Assembly: GCA_902770845.1 (NCBI GenBank)
Contig: CACXUV010000001.1
Span: 1 to 62,715 of the forward strand
Source of the DNA: an uncultured Prevotellaceae bacterium
GTDB lineage: Bacteria > Bacteroidota > Bacteroidia > Bacteroidales > Bacteroidaceae
Length of the DNA: 62,715 nt
Reading direction: 5' to 3'
This document shows, piece by piece, positions 34,248-43,535 of the stretch. Position 1 is the first letter of the stretch. The number at the start of each line of letters is the position of its first letter. A model generated the notes under the pieces. It did not search any database. It was not told the origin of the DNA and worked only from the letters and a program-made list of their open reading frames with translations. The position numbers were made by a program, and so were the translations under genes.

Positions 34248-35234
34248 ATGAACAAGATAGGAAAAATTCTTTTTGCCTTGGCATTGGCTGTTAATGGAAG
34301 CGTGGCTTACGCACAGCACACCCTCGATGACAGCGGCATCAATGCAGGATTCTTCGACTCAAGTTTCGACAAGGACATTAACTTCTCTGACTTTCACCTG
34401 CCTCCATTGGCAGTCCTTTTCGAAAACGCAAAGTCGAATCCTGATATTCTTCGCATGGCGAAACTACAGGAAATTGCACAAGCTGAAGTAACAAAGCAGA
34501 AGAAGCACATTTTTTCTTACGTCTACGGACATGCCAGCTATAGCTACGGAAAAACCGACATGTGGGGCAACGGCTCTTCAACATACAGCACCATGATTTA
34601 CCAGTTCCAGGGATCTGAGCAGAACTACTGGAACGTGGGTGTAAACGTGAGCGTGCCGCTTGAAGACGTGCTCGACCTGGGACATTCTGTCAAGCGTAAG
34701 CGACTGCTTGTTGAAGAGGCTCAATATCAGAAGGACAAAGCCTATGACGACCTGAAGTTGCAGATTGTCACGCTCTATGTACGCATCACCAACAACCTGT
34801 CTGCACTGAGAAGTGCCGGTGTGAACGCTGCCATCTACCAAGGAGCCGGCGAGCTGAACGAAGTGGAATTTCATCAGGGCAACATGGAAATTGAAGACTA
34901 CGCCTATACAGGTCTGCGTGGCCAGTCGGCCGTCAACAACTACCAAGGTCTGCTCACGCAAATCACGACCGATATTGTAACGCTTGAAATTCTTTCCCAT
35001 ACTCCAATTCTTACCAATACGACAACGGAGATTACGCTTGAAAGTGGCATTGAAAAGTCAAAGAAAGAGATTGCCAGAGAAAACAAGGCAATGGAGAAGC
35101 ATATCAAAAAAGTCGTAGAGGAGCAACGCGCCAAAGAAGAAGAAATCATCAAAGCCGAGAGAGAGAGAGAAAAGGCAGAGCAGAAGCAGACAGAGAAGGA
35201 CACAAAAGAATCTGCTAAGAACAAAAAGAAATAA
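34248..35234 (+). CDS. Short TolC-like outer-membrane protein
   Basis: A 328-residue protein with a signal peptide (residues 1-22, ending VAYAQ) and one outer-membrane-efflux-like half: the helix KAKLQEIAQAEVTKQKK-type region near residue 75, YWNVGVNVSVPLEDVLDLG as strand and turn, and a long helix with LKLQIVTLYVRITNNL. A typical TolC has two such halves and over 400 residues. The last about 60 residues are a Lys/Glu coiled-coil tail. The start at 34248 is chosen for the signal peptide. Its place between the sugar transferase and co-polymerase suggests glycan export. Confidence 0.72.
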   Translation: MNKIGKILFALALAVNGSVAYAQHTLDDSGINAGFFDSSFDKDINFSDFHLPPLAVLFENAKSNPDILRMAKLQEIAQAEVTKQKKHIFSYVYGHASYSYGKTDMWGNGSSTYSTMIYQFQGSEQNYWNVGVNVSVPLEDVLDLGHSVKRKRLLVEEAQYQKDKAYDDLKLQIVTLYVRITNNLSALRSAGVNAAIYQGAGELNEVEFHQGNMEIEDYAYTGLRGQSAVNNYQGLLTQITTDIVTLEILSHTPILTNTTTEITLESGIEKSKKEIARENKAMEKHIKKVVEEQRAKEEEIIKAEREREKAEQKQTEKDTKESAKNKKK

Positions 35235-35257
35235 CAACCAAACAAAAGACACTGAGT

Positions 35258-37435
35258 ATGGACATTTTCAGATATATAGTCAGATTCCTATATAAAATCA
35301 GGTGGTATCTTGTCATATTGCCACTGATTGCGCTCATCGTTGCCTGGTTCCTCACACGCAACATGGAACGCGTATATAATGCCAACACCACCATCTACAC
35401 AGGCATGATTACGGGTTACAATATCGAAGGAGGCACAGGTGTGGCCGGCGGCAACGCACAGACAAACATGCAAAACCTGATTTTACTTATACAAACCGAC
35501 AACACCATCCACGAAGTAGCCCTGAGACTGTTTGCCCGCTGCATGATGTACGGAAATTCCAACAAGGACAACAACTATATCACTGCCGAACACTTCAGAA
35601 CTCTCAACAACAGTGTGCCCGATGATGTGAAAGCACTCATCAACCACAACAGTGAAAATGCTACCTATGCCAATCTGAAAGCCTACGAAAAACCTTCACA
35701 AGACAACTACCTGTTCGGCATTCTGAACTATCATCCATATTTTGGTATCAACAACATCACATCAAAACTGAAAGTTCTTCAGCTGAACAATAGTGATATT
35801 ATTGACATTGCCTATTCTGCCAACGACCCTGGCATTGTCTATAACACGCTCGACATTCTGAACGATGTCTTTGCACGCCAGTACCAACAACTGCGCTATG
35901 GTGAGACCCACAACGTCATTAAGTTCTTCGAACGCGAAGTGGCACGTCTTTACAAAATGCTGACAGGAGCAGAGAACGACCTCATCAGGTTCAACGTGCG
36001 TCACCGCATCATCAACTATGGCGAACAGACCAAACAGCTCACATTGCTCAACATGCAGCAACAGAATGCTGAGAACGAACTTCGCATGAACCTCACCACC
36101 ACACAGGCACTCATCAACTACCTGAAGAAACAGTTAGGCGACAGAGCCAAGATTGTGGAGTCAAACAAGGAGTTCACAGATCTTGTCCGCGACATTTCAC
36201 GCTTGCAGTCACGCATCTCCAACCTCCGACTGATGAACAGCGAGAACGGAGGCGGCAATACTGAAGCCCAGATTGAATTGGCAAAAGCTGAAAAACAGTT
36301 GCGCGAAGCCACAACCAAAGTCAAGGAACTGACGCAAGTCATTGAAAAGAACACCTACAACACCGATACAGGTGTGAAGGCAAAGGACCTGATAGACAAA
36401 TGGCTGGAGCAAGTCATTCTGCGGGAACAGACCTTGGCAGAAATCAGTGCTCAGGACATCATGAAGCAGTCATTGGACCAACAGTATCTGAAGTTCTCAC
36501 CAATTGGAGCCACTTTGGAACGTAAAGACCGTCATATCAGCTTCATCGAAGGCAACTACATGGAAATGCTGAAAGCACTGAATGCCGCCCGACTGCGCCA
36601 GCGCAACCTGCAAATGTCGACAGCCACGTTGCGTGTGCTCAATCCCCCCATGTTCCCACTGAATGCCCAGTCCACCAATCGCATGATGATCTTGCTGGGT
36701 TCGTTCTTGCTCACATTTGTGCTCACTGCACTCTACTTCTTCATTATTGAAATGCTGGATCGCACCCTTCGTGACCGCATGCGTTCAGAGCGAATCACCA
36801 AGATTCCCGTCATGGGTTGCTTCCCGAAGGAAAGCACGTTGCGCTATCGCCGCTTCAACAAGACCATAAGCGACATGGCCCTGCGCCAGCTTAGCAAAGC
36901 CCTATTGCCCCATTTCCAGGAAGGACAGCAGAATGTGCTCAACCTGCTATCAACCGACGCAGCCAATGGCAAGAGTTATCTTGCACAGGAGCTTGAGAAC
37001 TACTGGGTTTCCATTGGTCTGCAGGTGCGCCGACTCACTTACGACGAAGACTTCCTTGCAGAAGACAGTCGCTACATCATGGCCAAAGACGTGAAGGACC
37101 TGTGCCCCGACATTCAGCCGAACGAGATTGCCATCATAGAGTATCCCAACCTGGACGACAATTCCATCTCGCCTGCACTGCTGAACATGGGAACCGTGAA
37201 TCTGATGGTGACGCGTGCCAACCGCACCTGGAAGGACGTTGACCAGAAAGCGCTCAAGGAATTGCAGTCACGCTTGAAGGATCAGAACACACTCTACATG
37301 TATCTCACCGAAGCAAGCCGCTACGCAGTAGAAGAGTTCGTAGGCCAGCTGCCACCTTACACGAAATTCAACAACTTTGTCTACCGCATGTCGCAACTTG
37401 GCCTGACCGCAACAGAAAACAGTCACGCTAAATAA
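35258..37435 (+). CDS. Wzz-type polysaccharide co-polymerase with degenerate kinase domain
   Basis: Sets chain length of an exported polysaccharide. The 725-residue protein has membrane helices at about 17-34 and 476-498 bracketing a large periplasmic coiled-coil domain (about residues 220-390). The C-terminal cytoplasmic part resembles a bacterial tyrosine kinase, but the P-loop is reduced to STDAANGKS (about 565-573), the Walker A' aspartates are replaced, Walker B reads IAIIEYP, and no tyrosine cluster ends the protein. It is therefore probably inactive as a kinase. Confidence 0.85.
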   Translation: MDIFRYIVRFLYKIRWYLVILPLIALIVAWFLTRNMERVYNANTTIYTGMITGYNIEGGTGVAGGNAQTNMQNLILLIQTDNTIHEVALRLFARCMMYGNSNKDNNYITAEHFRTLNNSVPDDVKALINHNSENATYANLKAYEKPSQDNYLFGILNYHPYFGINNITSKLKVLQLNNSDIIDIAYSANDPGIVYNTLDILNDVFARQYQQLRYGETHNVIKFFEREVARLYKMLTGAENDLIRFNVRHRIINYGEQTKQLTLLNMQQQNAENELRMNLTTTQALINYLKKQLGDRAKIVESNKEFTDLVRDISRLQSRISNLRLMNSENGGGNTEAQIELAKAEKQLREATTKVKELTQVIEKNTYNTDTGVKAKDLIDKWLEQVILREQTLAEISAQDIMKQSLDQQYLKFSPIGATLERKDRHISFIEGNYMEMLKALNAARLRQRNLQMSTATLRVLNPPMFPLNAQSTNRMMILLGSFLLTFVLTALYFFIIEMLDRTLRDRMRSERITKIPVMGCFPKESTLRYRRFNKTISDMALRQLSKALLPHFQEGQQNVLNLLSTDAANGKSYLAQELENYWVSIGLQVRRLTYDEDFLAEDSRYIMAKDVKDLCPDIQPNEIAIIEYPNLDDNSISPALLNMGTVNLMVTRANRTWKDVDQKALKELQSRLKDQNTLYMYLTEASRYAVEEFVGQLPPYTKFNNFVYRMSQLGLTATENSHAK

Positions 37436-37441
37436 CAAGGC

Positions 37442-38965
37442 ATGAGCACCACTGCCTACAATAACATCACAGAAAACGTAAACGGAGGAAGAGTCTTGTT
37501 GCTCTTTCTCTTGTTTGCTTTGGCCATCTACCAGTTTATCACGGTAGGATTCAGTGCCTTTGCCATCGTATGCTCACTGCCCATCCTTGTCATTCTTGTC
37601 ATCCTCACATTCAGATACCGTCTGTTCATTTTCTGGGCCCTCATGGGCATCAATTATTTCATTCAATGGAAGAGTTTTCCCATTTCAGGCATCCCGACTT
37701 CTGTGCCCAATGAGATACTGGAGCTGCTGCTGTTGGCACTAGCAATCATTGACGTGAAAGAACTGAAGTCAGAACGAACCATCAATCCCATGTTGGGAGC
37801 CTTGCTTGTGTGGGGAGCCTTCTGCACCCTGGAAGTACTGAACGAAACATCCGGTCTGGGTATTCAAATTGCCGCCTGGTATGCAGGAGCACGCATGATG
37901 GCTTACCAGCTGGTGTATGCATTTTTGGTTTACACCTTATACATCACCAACCCAAAGATTCTGATAAGATACCTGTTCGTGTGGGCCCTTCTATCCATCT
38001 TTGCAGCCTTCTGGGTATGGAAGCAGCAGCACATTGGCCTCACGCAAATGGAAAACGCCTTCCTGCAAGGACGTGGCCGAACGACCCACGTCATCAATGG
38101 CGGCGCCACCATCCGTCTGTTCTCCATATTCAGCGATGCAGCCAACTTTGGCGTCAACATGGCAGCCACAGCCGTTGCCTTTCTGATTTTCGGCATAACG
38201 AGTAAGATCAAGAAACACAAATATTTCTTCCTGCTAACAGGACTCATCTGTGCTTGGGCCATGTTCCCGTCAGGCACGCGCACATCAACATTCTGCCTCG
38301 GAGTGGGCATTTTCACATACGTATTCCTGTCAAAATCCTTCAAGATTGCCATTCCAGTAAGCATCATAGGCATTTTGGCCTACTTCATTCTTGCTTTCAC
38401 GACCATTGGCGACGGAAACGCCTCCATTCGCCGCATGCGTTCAGGCTTCAACAGAAACGATGCGTCAGCCAATCAGCGCACCATCAACCAAGCCGTCATG
38501 AAAAAATACCTGGCCGAAGCTCCCTGGGGATTGGGCATTGGCATGGGCTATGAAAACGTGCCAGCTAACAACAAATACCGTAAACTTGCCACCATCCCCC
38601 CCGATTCCGAATACGTATTCATCTGGATCCATACCGGCATCATTGGCATCACAATATTCCTGATCACCACAGCCATCATGTTCTTCGGAGCCTGCTGGAT
38701 TATACTTTTCCGAATACGAAGCGACTCGCTTCGGGGCATTGCAGCAGGATTCTGCTGCGCTTTTGCTTCCATCCAGCTTGGCGGCTATGCCAACCAAGTG
38801 CTGATGCAGTTTCCAAACTGTCTGTTATTCTATGGCGGCCTCAGTCTTGTCTACGCCCTTCCCTTCTTCGAGAAAGAATGGATTCAGTATGAGAAGGAAC
38901 AACTGAGCATTCAAGCAGAAAAGAAACGCCTAAAACTTGAGAAGAAACGTGCCAAACGAGTGTAA
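37442..38965 (+). CDS. Wzy/O-antigen-ligase-like polysaccharide polymerase
   Basis: A 507-residue inner-membrane protein with about 11-12 hydrophobic helices and a larger periplasmic loop around GFNRNDASANQRTINQAVMK and LGIGMGYENVPANN (about residues 335-380). This is typical of the WaaL/Wzy family that joins repeat units. Six bases after the co-polymerase gene. The C-terminal tail is highly basic and charged (EKKRLKLEKKRAKRV). The next glycosyltransferase starts inside its last codons. Confidence 0.82.
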   Translation: MSTTAYNNITENVNGGRVLLLFLLFALAIYQFITVGFSAFAIVCSLPILVILVILTFRYRLFIFWALMGINYFIQWKSFPISGIPTSVPNEILELLLLALAIIDVKELKSERTINPMLGALLVWGAFCTLEVLNETSGLGIQIAAWYAGARMMAYQLVYAFLVYTLYITNPKILIRYLFVWALLSIFAAFWVWKQQHIGLTQMENAFLQGRGRTTHVINGGATIRLFSIFSDAANFGVNMAATAVAFLIFGITSKIKKHKYFFLLTGLICAWAMFPSGTRTSTFCLGVGIFTYVFLSKSFKIAIPVSIIGILAYFILAFTTIGDGNASIRRMRSGFNRNDASANQRTINQAVMKKYLAEAPWGLGIGMGYENVPANNKYRKLATIPPDSEYVFIWIHTGIIGITIFLITTAIMFFGACWIILFRIRSDSLRGIAAGFCCAFASIQLGGYANQVLMQFPNCLLFYGGLSLVYALPFFEKEWIQYEKEQLSIQAEKKRLKLEKKRAKRV

Positions 38966-39833
38966 ACAGCTGTCGATTATCACAGTCAACTACAACGGCT
39001 TTAAAGACACCTGCGAGTTGATTGAAAGCATCCCGCAAGACAGCGAGACCGAGCTGATTGTGGTCGACAATGCCTCCCGCAGCGACGAAGCCACCCTCAT
39101 TGAGCAGCGCTACCCACACGTCACGGTCATCAGAAGCACTCGGAATCTCGGCTTTGCCGGAGGCAACAACCTGGGCATCAAGGCCGCCCATGGCCGCTAC
39201 CTGTTTTTCATCAACAACGACACCGTGCTGAAAGGCAGCGACGCTGAAAAGACGGCATCACTGCAGTTGCTCATAAAAAGACTGCAATCGTCTGAAGAAA
39301 TTGGCATGGTCTGCCCCAAGATCCGGTTCTCCTGGGGCAACAATCCCATACAGTTTGCAGGCTACACCCCCCTTTCGCGCATCACCCTGCGCAACCGATC
39401 AATCGGCTTTGGCGAAGCCGACCACGGCCAATACAACATTGCCCTCCCCACACCCTACGCCCACGGAGCCGCCATGATGGCCAAGCGCGAAGCCATTGAG
39501 AAAGCAGGTCTCATGCCCGAATGCTACTTTCTTTACTACGAAGAATTAGACTGGTCCCTGATGTTCTGGCGTGCCGGATTTTCGATATGGTACGATCCCT
39601 GCTGCACCATCTACCACAAAGAAAGCCAGTCCACAGGGCAGTCGAGCCCCCTCCGCACCTATTACATCACGCGCAACCGCCTGCTGTTCACTCGCCGCAA
39701 CAACCCCTTTCCATTCCGGCTGCTCACCACTGCCTATCTCATCGGCGTCGTGGCCCTGCGCGATGTGGTGATGCACGCCATTCATCGGCGCCCCGACCTC
39801 ATAAAAGCTACGCTAAAAGGAATATTCTGTTGA
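38937..39833 (+). CDS. Glycosyltransferase family 2 (rhamnosyltransferase-like)
   Basis: A 298-residue GT-A enzyme. It has LSIITVNYNGFKDTCELI, VVDNASRSDE, NLGFAGGNNLGIKAA, FINNDTVLKG and PYAHGAAMMAKREAIEKAG, the pattern of WbbL/RfbF-type enzymes. No ATG precedes the domain. The start must be TTG (38937) or GTG (38949), both inside the end of the polymerase gene, so translation is coupled to that gene. Sugar specificity is not certain. Confidence 0.84.
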   Translation: MRRNVPNECKQLSIITVNYNGFKDTCELIESIPQDSETELIVVDNASRSDEATLIEQRYPHVTVIRSTRNLGFAGGNNLGIKAAHGRYLFFINNDTVLKGSDAEKTASLQLLIKRLQSSEEIGMVCPKIRFSWGNNPIQFAGYTPLSRITLRNRSIGFGEADHGQYNIALPTPYAHGAAMMAKREAIEKAGLMPECYFLYYEELDWSLMFWRAGFSIWYDPCCTIYHKESQSTGQSSPLRTYYITRNRLLFTRRNNPFPFRLLTTAYLIGVVALRDVVMHAIHRRPDLIKATLKGIFC

Positions 39834-39838
39834 AATTC

Positions 39839-39869
39839 TTTGCCGATTAAATAAAAATTGCTACTTTTG
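39839..39869 (+). promoter_or_regulatory. Internal promoter of the processive GT2 pair
   Basis: TTTG (39839-39842), 19 bases, TACTTTTG (39862-39869), just after the stop of the preceding GT2 gene. It splits the locus into two transcription units, with a leader of about 18 bases to 39893. Confidence 0.66.
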
Positions 39870-39892
39870 CAAAAAATACAGAACATATCCAA

Positions 39893-41101
39893 ATGAACTA
39901 TTGGTGGATTCTCAATTTCGTAGACTGGGTGTTGTTTGGCATCGTCGCAATCACTGCGCTCTACATATTGATTTTTTCGATTGCATCACTCTTTAGCCGC
40001 CACTCCATTGTCAACAAGTCGAAACGTCAGCGACGTTTCATCGTGCTCATTCCTGCCTACAAGCAAGACCATGTGGTGATACAGTCCGTCAGCTCCATGC
40101 TTGGGCAGACCTACCCGCAACGACTGTTCGACGTTGTCGTCATTTCCGACCACGAAAAAGAAATGACCAACATGCGCCTGGCCCAGTTCCCCATCACTCT
40201 TCTGACGCCCAACTTCGAAGTCAGCACCAAAGCCAAGTCGCTTCAGTTTGCCGTGCTCAACCTGCCCCAGTACAAAATTTATGATGCCGTGCTGGTGCTC
40301 GACGCCGACAATGTGGTAGAGCCTGAGTTCATCGAGCAAATGAACGACGCCTACGAAGCAGCCGGCACCAAGGTGATTCAGGCCCACCGACTGTCGAAGA
40401 ACCGCGACACTTCGGCAGCCCGTCTGTCGTCTATCTTTGAAGAAATCAACAACTCCATCTTCCGTCGCGGCCACATTGCGCTTGGCCTCTCCGCAGCCAT
40501 CAACGGGTCGGGCATGATCTACGACTTTGAATGGTTCAAGTCGCACATCATGAAGGTGCACACCGCCGGCGAAGACAAGGAACTCGAAGCCATGCTCATG
40601 CGCGAACAAATCTTCGTAGACTATTTCGACAACATCAACGTCTACGACGAAAAGACCCGCAAGACCAACGATTTCAACGACCAGCGCAGCCGCTGGGCCA
40701 GCACCCAGCTCCACTCGCTCATCAGCAACCTGCGATATCTGCCCGGCGCCGTGCTCAACCGCCGCTACGACCACGTCGACAAAATCATTCAGTGGATGCT
40801 CGTTCCCCGCATGATCATGATGGGCATCATCATGATCATGAGCATTGTGCTCCCATTCATCTATTTCACCTTGGCCATCAAATGGTGGGCCGTGGCCGCC
40901 GTGGTCATGTTTGCCTTCGCGCTGGCCACACCCGACTACCTGGTCGACAAGAACTGGGACCGCGATTTCCTCTACGCTCCCCTGCTCACTGTCGGGGGGC
41001 TCATCAACATTGCCCGTGTGGGAAAGACCGAAGCCGACACCCGCATCAATTCGTTCTGGCAATTCTTCAAACGGCTTGTTCCTCGCAGGAGCACCCCATG
41101 A
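39893..41101 (+). CDS. Membrane GT2 of the processive (hyaluronan/cellulose synthase-like) type, first of a pair
   Basis: A 402-residue protein with an N-terminal membrane helix (residues 12-34), a GT-A domain and two C-terminal membrane helices (about 307-345). It carries VLVLDADNVVE (DxD), GEDKELEAML (the ED base) and QRSRWAS (QxxRW), the set seen in processive beta-glycan synthases. There are fewer membrane spans than in true cellulose synthases. It is a clear paralogue of the next gene. Confidence 0.85.
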   Translation: MNYWWILNFVDWVLFGIVAITALYILIFSIASLFSRHSIVNKSKRQRRFIVLIPAYKQDHVVIQSVSSMLGQTYPQRLFDVVVISDHEKEMTNMRLAQFPITLLTPNFEVSTKAKSLQFAVLNLPQYKIYDAVLVLDADNVVEPEFIEQMNDAYEAAGTKVIQAHRLSKNRDTSAARLSSIFEEINNSIFRRGHIALGLSAAINGSGMIYDFEWFKSHIMKVHTAGEDKELEAMLMREQIFVDYFDNINVYDEKTRKTNDFNDQRSRWASTQLHSLISNLRYLPGAVLNRRYDHVDKIIQWMLVPRMIMMGIIMIMSIVLPFIYFTLAIKWWAVAAVVMFAFALATPDYLVDKNWDRDFLYAPLLTVGGLINIARVGKTEADTRINSFWQFFKRLVPRRSTP

Positions 41102-41142
41102 CCTGACAACCCACACGGTTCATTCCACATAAGCCCAACCGC

Positions 41143-42315
41143 ATGATATGGCAGATCATACACCTCATCGACATCCTGTTATGGCTTTTTCTGGCAGGAT
41201 CGGTGCTCTATGTGGTGTTTTTTGCCCTGGCGTCGCTCTTCAACAAGAAGCCGCGCCACTCCGGCTCCCCATCCATGCAACCCCGCCTGCGTCGCTTCCT
41301 CGTTCTTTTTCCCGCCTATAAGGAAGACCGCGTCATTGTCCGCTCGGTTGTCACCTTCCTTCAGCAAGACTATCCCAGCAGCCACTATCAGGTGGCCGTC
41401 ATTTCCGATAGCATGCAGACAGCCACCAACGAGCAACTGTCAGCCCTGCCCATCACACTGCTTCAGCCCACGTTCGAGAAGAGTTCCAAGGCCCGTGCCC
41501 TGCAGTATGCCATTGCCCACACAGCCAGCGACTTCGACAACATCGTGATTCTCGATGCCGACAACCTGGTGCAGCCCAACTTCCTGAGCCAGCTCCATGC
41601 CGTGTGTGACCAGGGCTATCGCGCCATTCAGTGCCATCGCATGGCCAAGAATGCCAACAACGCCATTGCCATGCTCGACGGCGTGAGCGAGGAAATCAAC
41701 AACACCCTTTTCCGCCGTGCCCACAACAACATCGGCCTGTCGTCGGCCCTGATCGGTTCGGGCATGTGTTTCGACTATCAGTGGTTCTGCAACAATGTTT
41801 CCGCACTCACATCGGCCGTGGAAGACCGCGAACTCGAAGCCTGTCTCCTGCAGCAAAACGTCTACATCAAGTACGAAGAAAACATCAGCATCATGGATGA
41901 AAAGGTGAGCAGTCAGGAAAACTTTCAGCGCCAGCGACTGCGCTGGATGACGGGCCAGGTACAGACCCTGTGCCACATGCTGCCCCAGCTGCCCGGTGCC
42001 CTGCGCCACACCAACCTGAACTACATCGACAAAGTGGTTCAGCAAATGCTCATTCCCCGTGCCATCCTGCTGTGCGTGCTCTTTGTCATGAGCCTGCTCA
42101 TGCTGCTGGTGTCGCCCCCGTGGAGCCTCAAGTGGTGGTTGCTGCTGCTCTGCTTCAGCGCGTCGCTCTTCATTTCAATCCCCTCACGCCTGCGCACCCA
42201 TGCCCTCCTGGCCAACCTTCCAGTGCTGCCACGCCTGGTGTGGCAAATGCTTCGCAACCTTCGGCTCATCGACCGTCGAAACGACGAATTCATTCACACC
42301 ACCCACGACAAATGA
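41143..42315 (+). CDS. Membrane GT2 of the processive type, second of a pair
   Basis: A 390-residue protein co-linear with its upstream neighbour: N-terminal helix, VILDADNLVQ (DxD), VEDRELEACL (ED), QRLRWMT (QxxRW) and C-terminal helices. Conserved between the two copies are EEINN-[ST]-[IL]-FRR, the GSGM segment and the DEK stretch. The stop overlaps the start of the next glycosyltransferase by 4 bases. Confidence 0.85.
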   Translation: MIWQIIHLIDILLWLFLAGSVLYVVFFALASLFNKKPRHSGSPSMQPRLRRFLVLFPAYKEDRVIVRSVVTFLQQDYPSSHYQVAVISDSMQTATNEQLSALPITLLQPTFEKSSKARALQYAIAHTASDFDNIVILDADNLVQPNFLSQLHAVCDQGYRAIQCHRMAKNANNAIAMLDGVSEEINNTLFRRAHNNIGLSSALIGSGMCFDYQWFCNNVSALTSAVEDRELEACLLQQNVYIKYEENISIMDEKVSSQENFQRQRLRWMTGQVQTLCHMLPQLPGALRHTNLNYIDKVVQQMLIPRAILLCVLFVMSLLMLLVSPPWSLKWWLLLLCFSASLFISIPSRLRTHALLANLPVLPRLVWQMLRNLRLIDRRNDEFIHTTHDK

Positions 42316-43514
42316 AGATAGCCATTCTCACATCGGGCATTCTGCCCCTTCCGGCCACGCAAGGCGGTGCCGTCGAGACGCTCACCGACTTTGTCCTGGC
42401 CTATAACGAGCGCCACCAGCTGCACGACATCACCGTCTACAGCATTGCTGACGCCGCCACCAGCCACCACCCTGCCCTGCAGTCACGAGCCAACCACTAC
42501 CACTACATCGACACCACCAGCCTTGTGGCCCGGCTGCGCAAAACCATCTACCGTCTGACCCACCGTCAGGAGTATTATCATTACGCCATGCAATACTTCC
42601 TGCACCAAGCCCTCAAGCACCTGCGCCGACAGCATTTCGACCTCGTGGTCATCGAAAACAGGCCCGGCTTTGCCCTGCAGCTGGCACAAGCCACACAGGC
42701 CCGGCTGGTCTATCATCTTCACAACGACTTTCTGAACCGCCACGTGGCCCACGCCCAGGAGCTTTATCGGCTGGCCGACAAAATCCTGACCGTGTCAGAC
42801 TACATTGCACGTCGTGTAAGAACCATCACGCCCAACGATGCCAAATGCGTCACCGTGCACAACGGCATCGACCTCGATGCCTTCTCGCCGTCCCATGCCA
42901 GCGGTCCCAGCCGCCGTCAGCTGGGGCTGGCCGACGACGACTTCGTAGTGGTCTTCAGCGGTCGCATCACCCCCGAAAAGGGCATCCTGCCCCTTATCCG
43001 GGCCATGAAGCAGGCCAGCAACGCTGAGCCCCGCCTGCGCCTGCTGGTCATGGGCAGTTCCTTCTATGCCAATGCCCACGATGCCGCCAACCCCTTCATA
43101 GCTCTGCTGAAAGAAGAAGCCAGCGAGCTGCAGGAGCGCATCGTCTTCACTGGCTACGTGCCCCACGCCCAGATGCCGGGCCATCTGCGCCTGGCCAACT
43201 GTGCCGTTGTGCCGTCAGTGTGGGAAGAACCCTTCGGGCTCACCTGTCTCGAAGCCATGGCCATGGGGTTGCCCGTCATCACCACGCGCCGTGGCGGCAT
43301 CGGTGAGATTGCAAGTCCTGCCAATGCCATCATCATCGACGCCCCCGACGAGCCTGCTCTGACTACCTCGTTGTCGCAGGCCATGCTGCATCTGAGCGCC
43401 CACCCCGACAAGTGCCGCATCATGGGGCAGGCCGCACTTCAGCGTGCCCGCCAGTTTTCGCAGGAGCACTTTGCCCAGGCTTTCTTTGCAGCCCTGCCCC
43501 AACCCCGTTCGTAA
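42312..43514 (+). CDS. Glycosyltransferase family 4
   Basis: A 400-residue GT-B retaining transferase. The acceptor half begins KIAILTSGILPLPATQGGAVETLTDFV. The donor half has VHNGIDLDAFSP, VVFSGRITPEKGILPLIRAM and the E-x7-E region PSVWEEPFGLTCLEAMAMGLPV. The start at 42312 is taken because it begins the family sequence and forms an ATGA overlap with the upstream gene. It is followed after 21 bases by the flippase gene. Confidence 0.9.
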   Translation: MKIAILTSGILPLPATQGGAVETLTDFVLAYNERHQLHDITVYSIADAATSHHPALQSRANHYHYIDTTSLVARLRKTIYRLTHRQEYYHYAMQYFLHQALKHLRRQHFDLVVIENRPGFALQLAQATQARLVYHLHNDFLNRHVAHAQELYRLADKILTVSDYIARRVRTITPNDAKCVTVHNGIDLDAFSPSHASGPSRRQLGLADDDFVVVFSGRITPEKGILPLIRAMKQASNAEPRLRLLVMGSSFYANAHDAANPFIALLKEEASELQERIVFTGYVPHAQMPGHLRLANCAVVPSVWEEPFGLTCLEAMAMGLPVITTRRGGIGEIASPANAIIIDAPDEPALTTSLSQAMLHLSAHPDKCRIMGQAALQRARQFSQEHFAQAFFAALPQPRS

Positions 43515-43535
43515 TCCTCCAAATATAGCAAGCAC

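Noticed and set aside
41970-42311. N-terminal extension of the GT4 at 42312
   Set aside because: It would overlap the membrane GT2 gene by over 300 bases; the ATGA junction at 42312 is the natural start.
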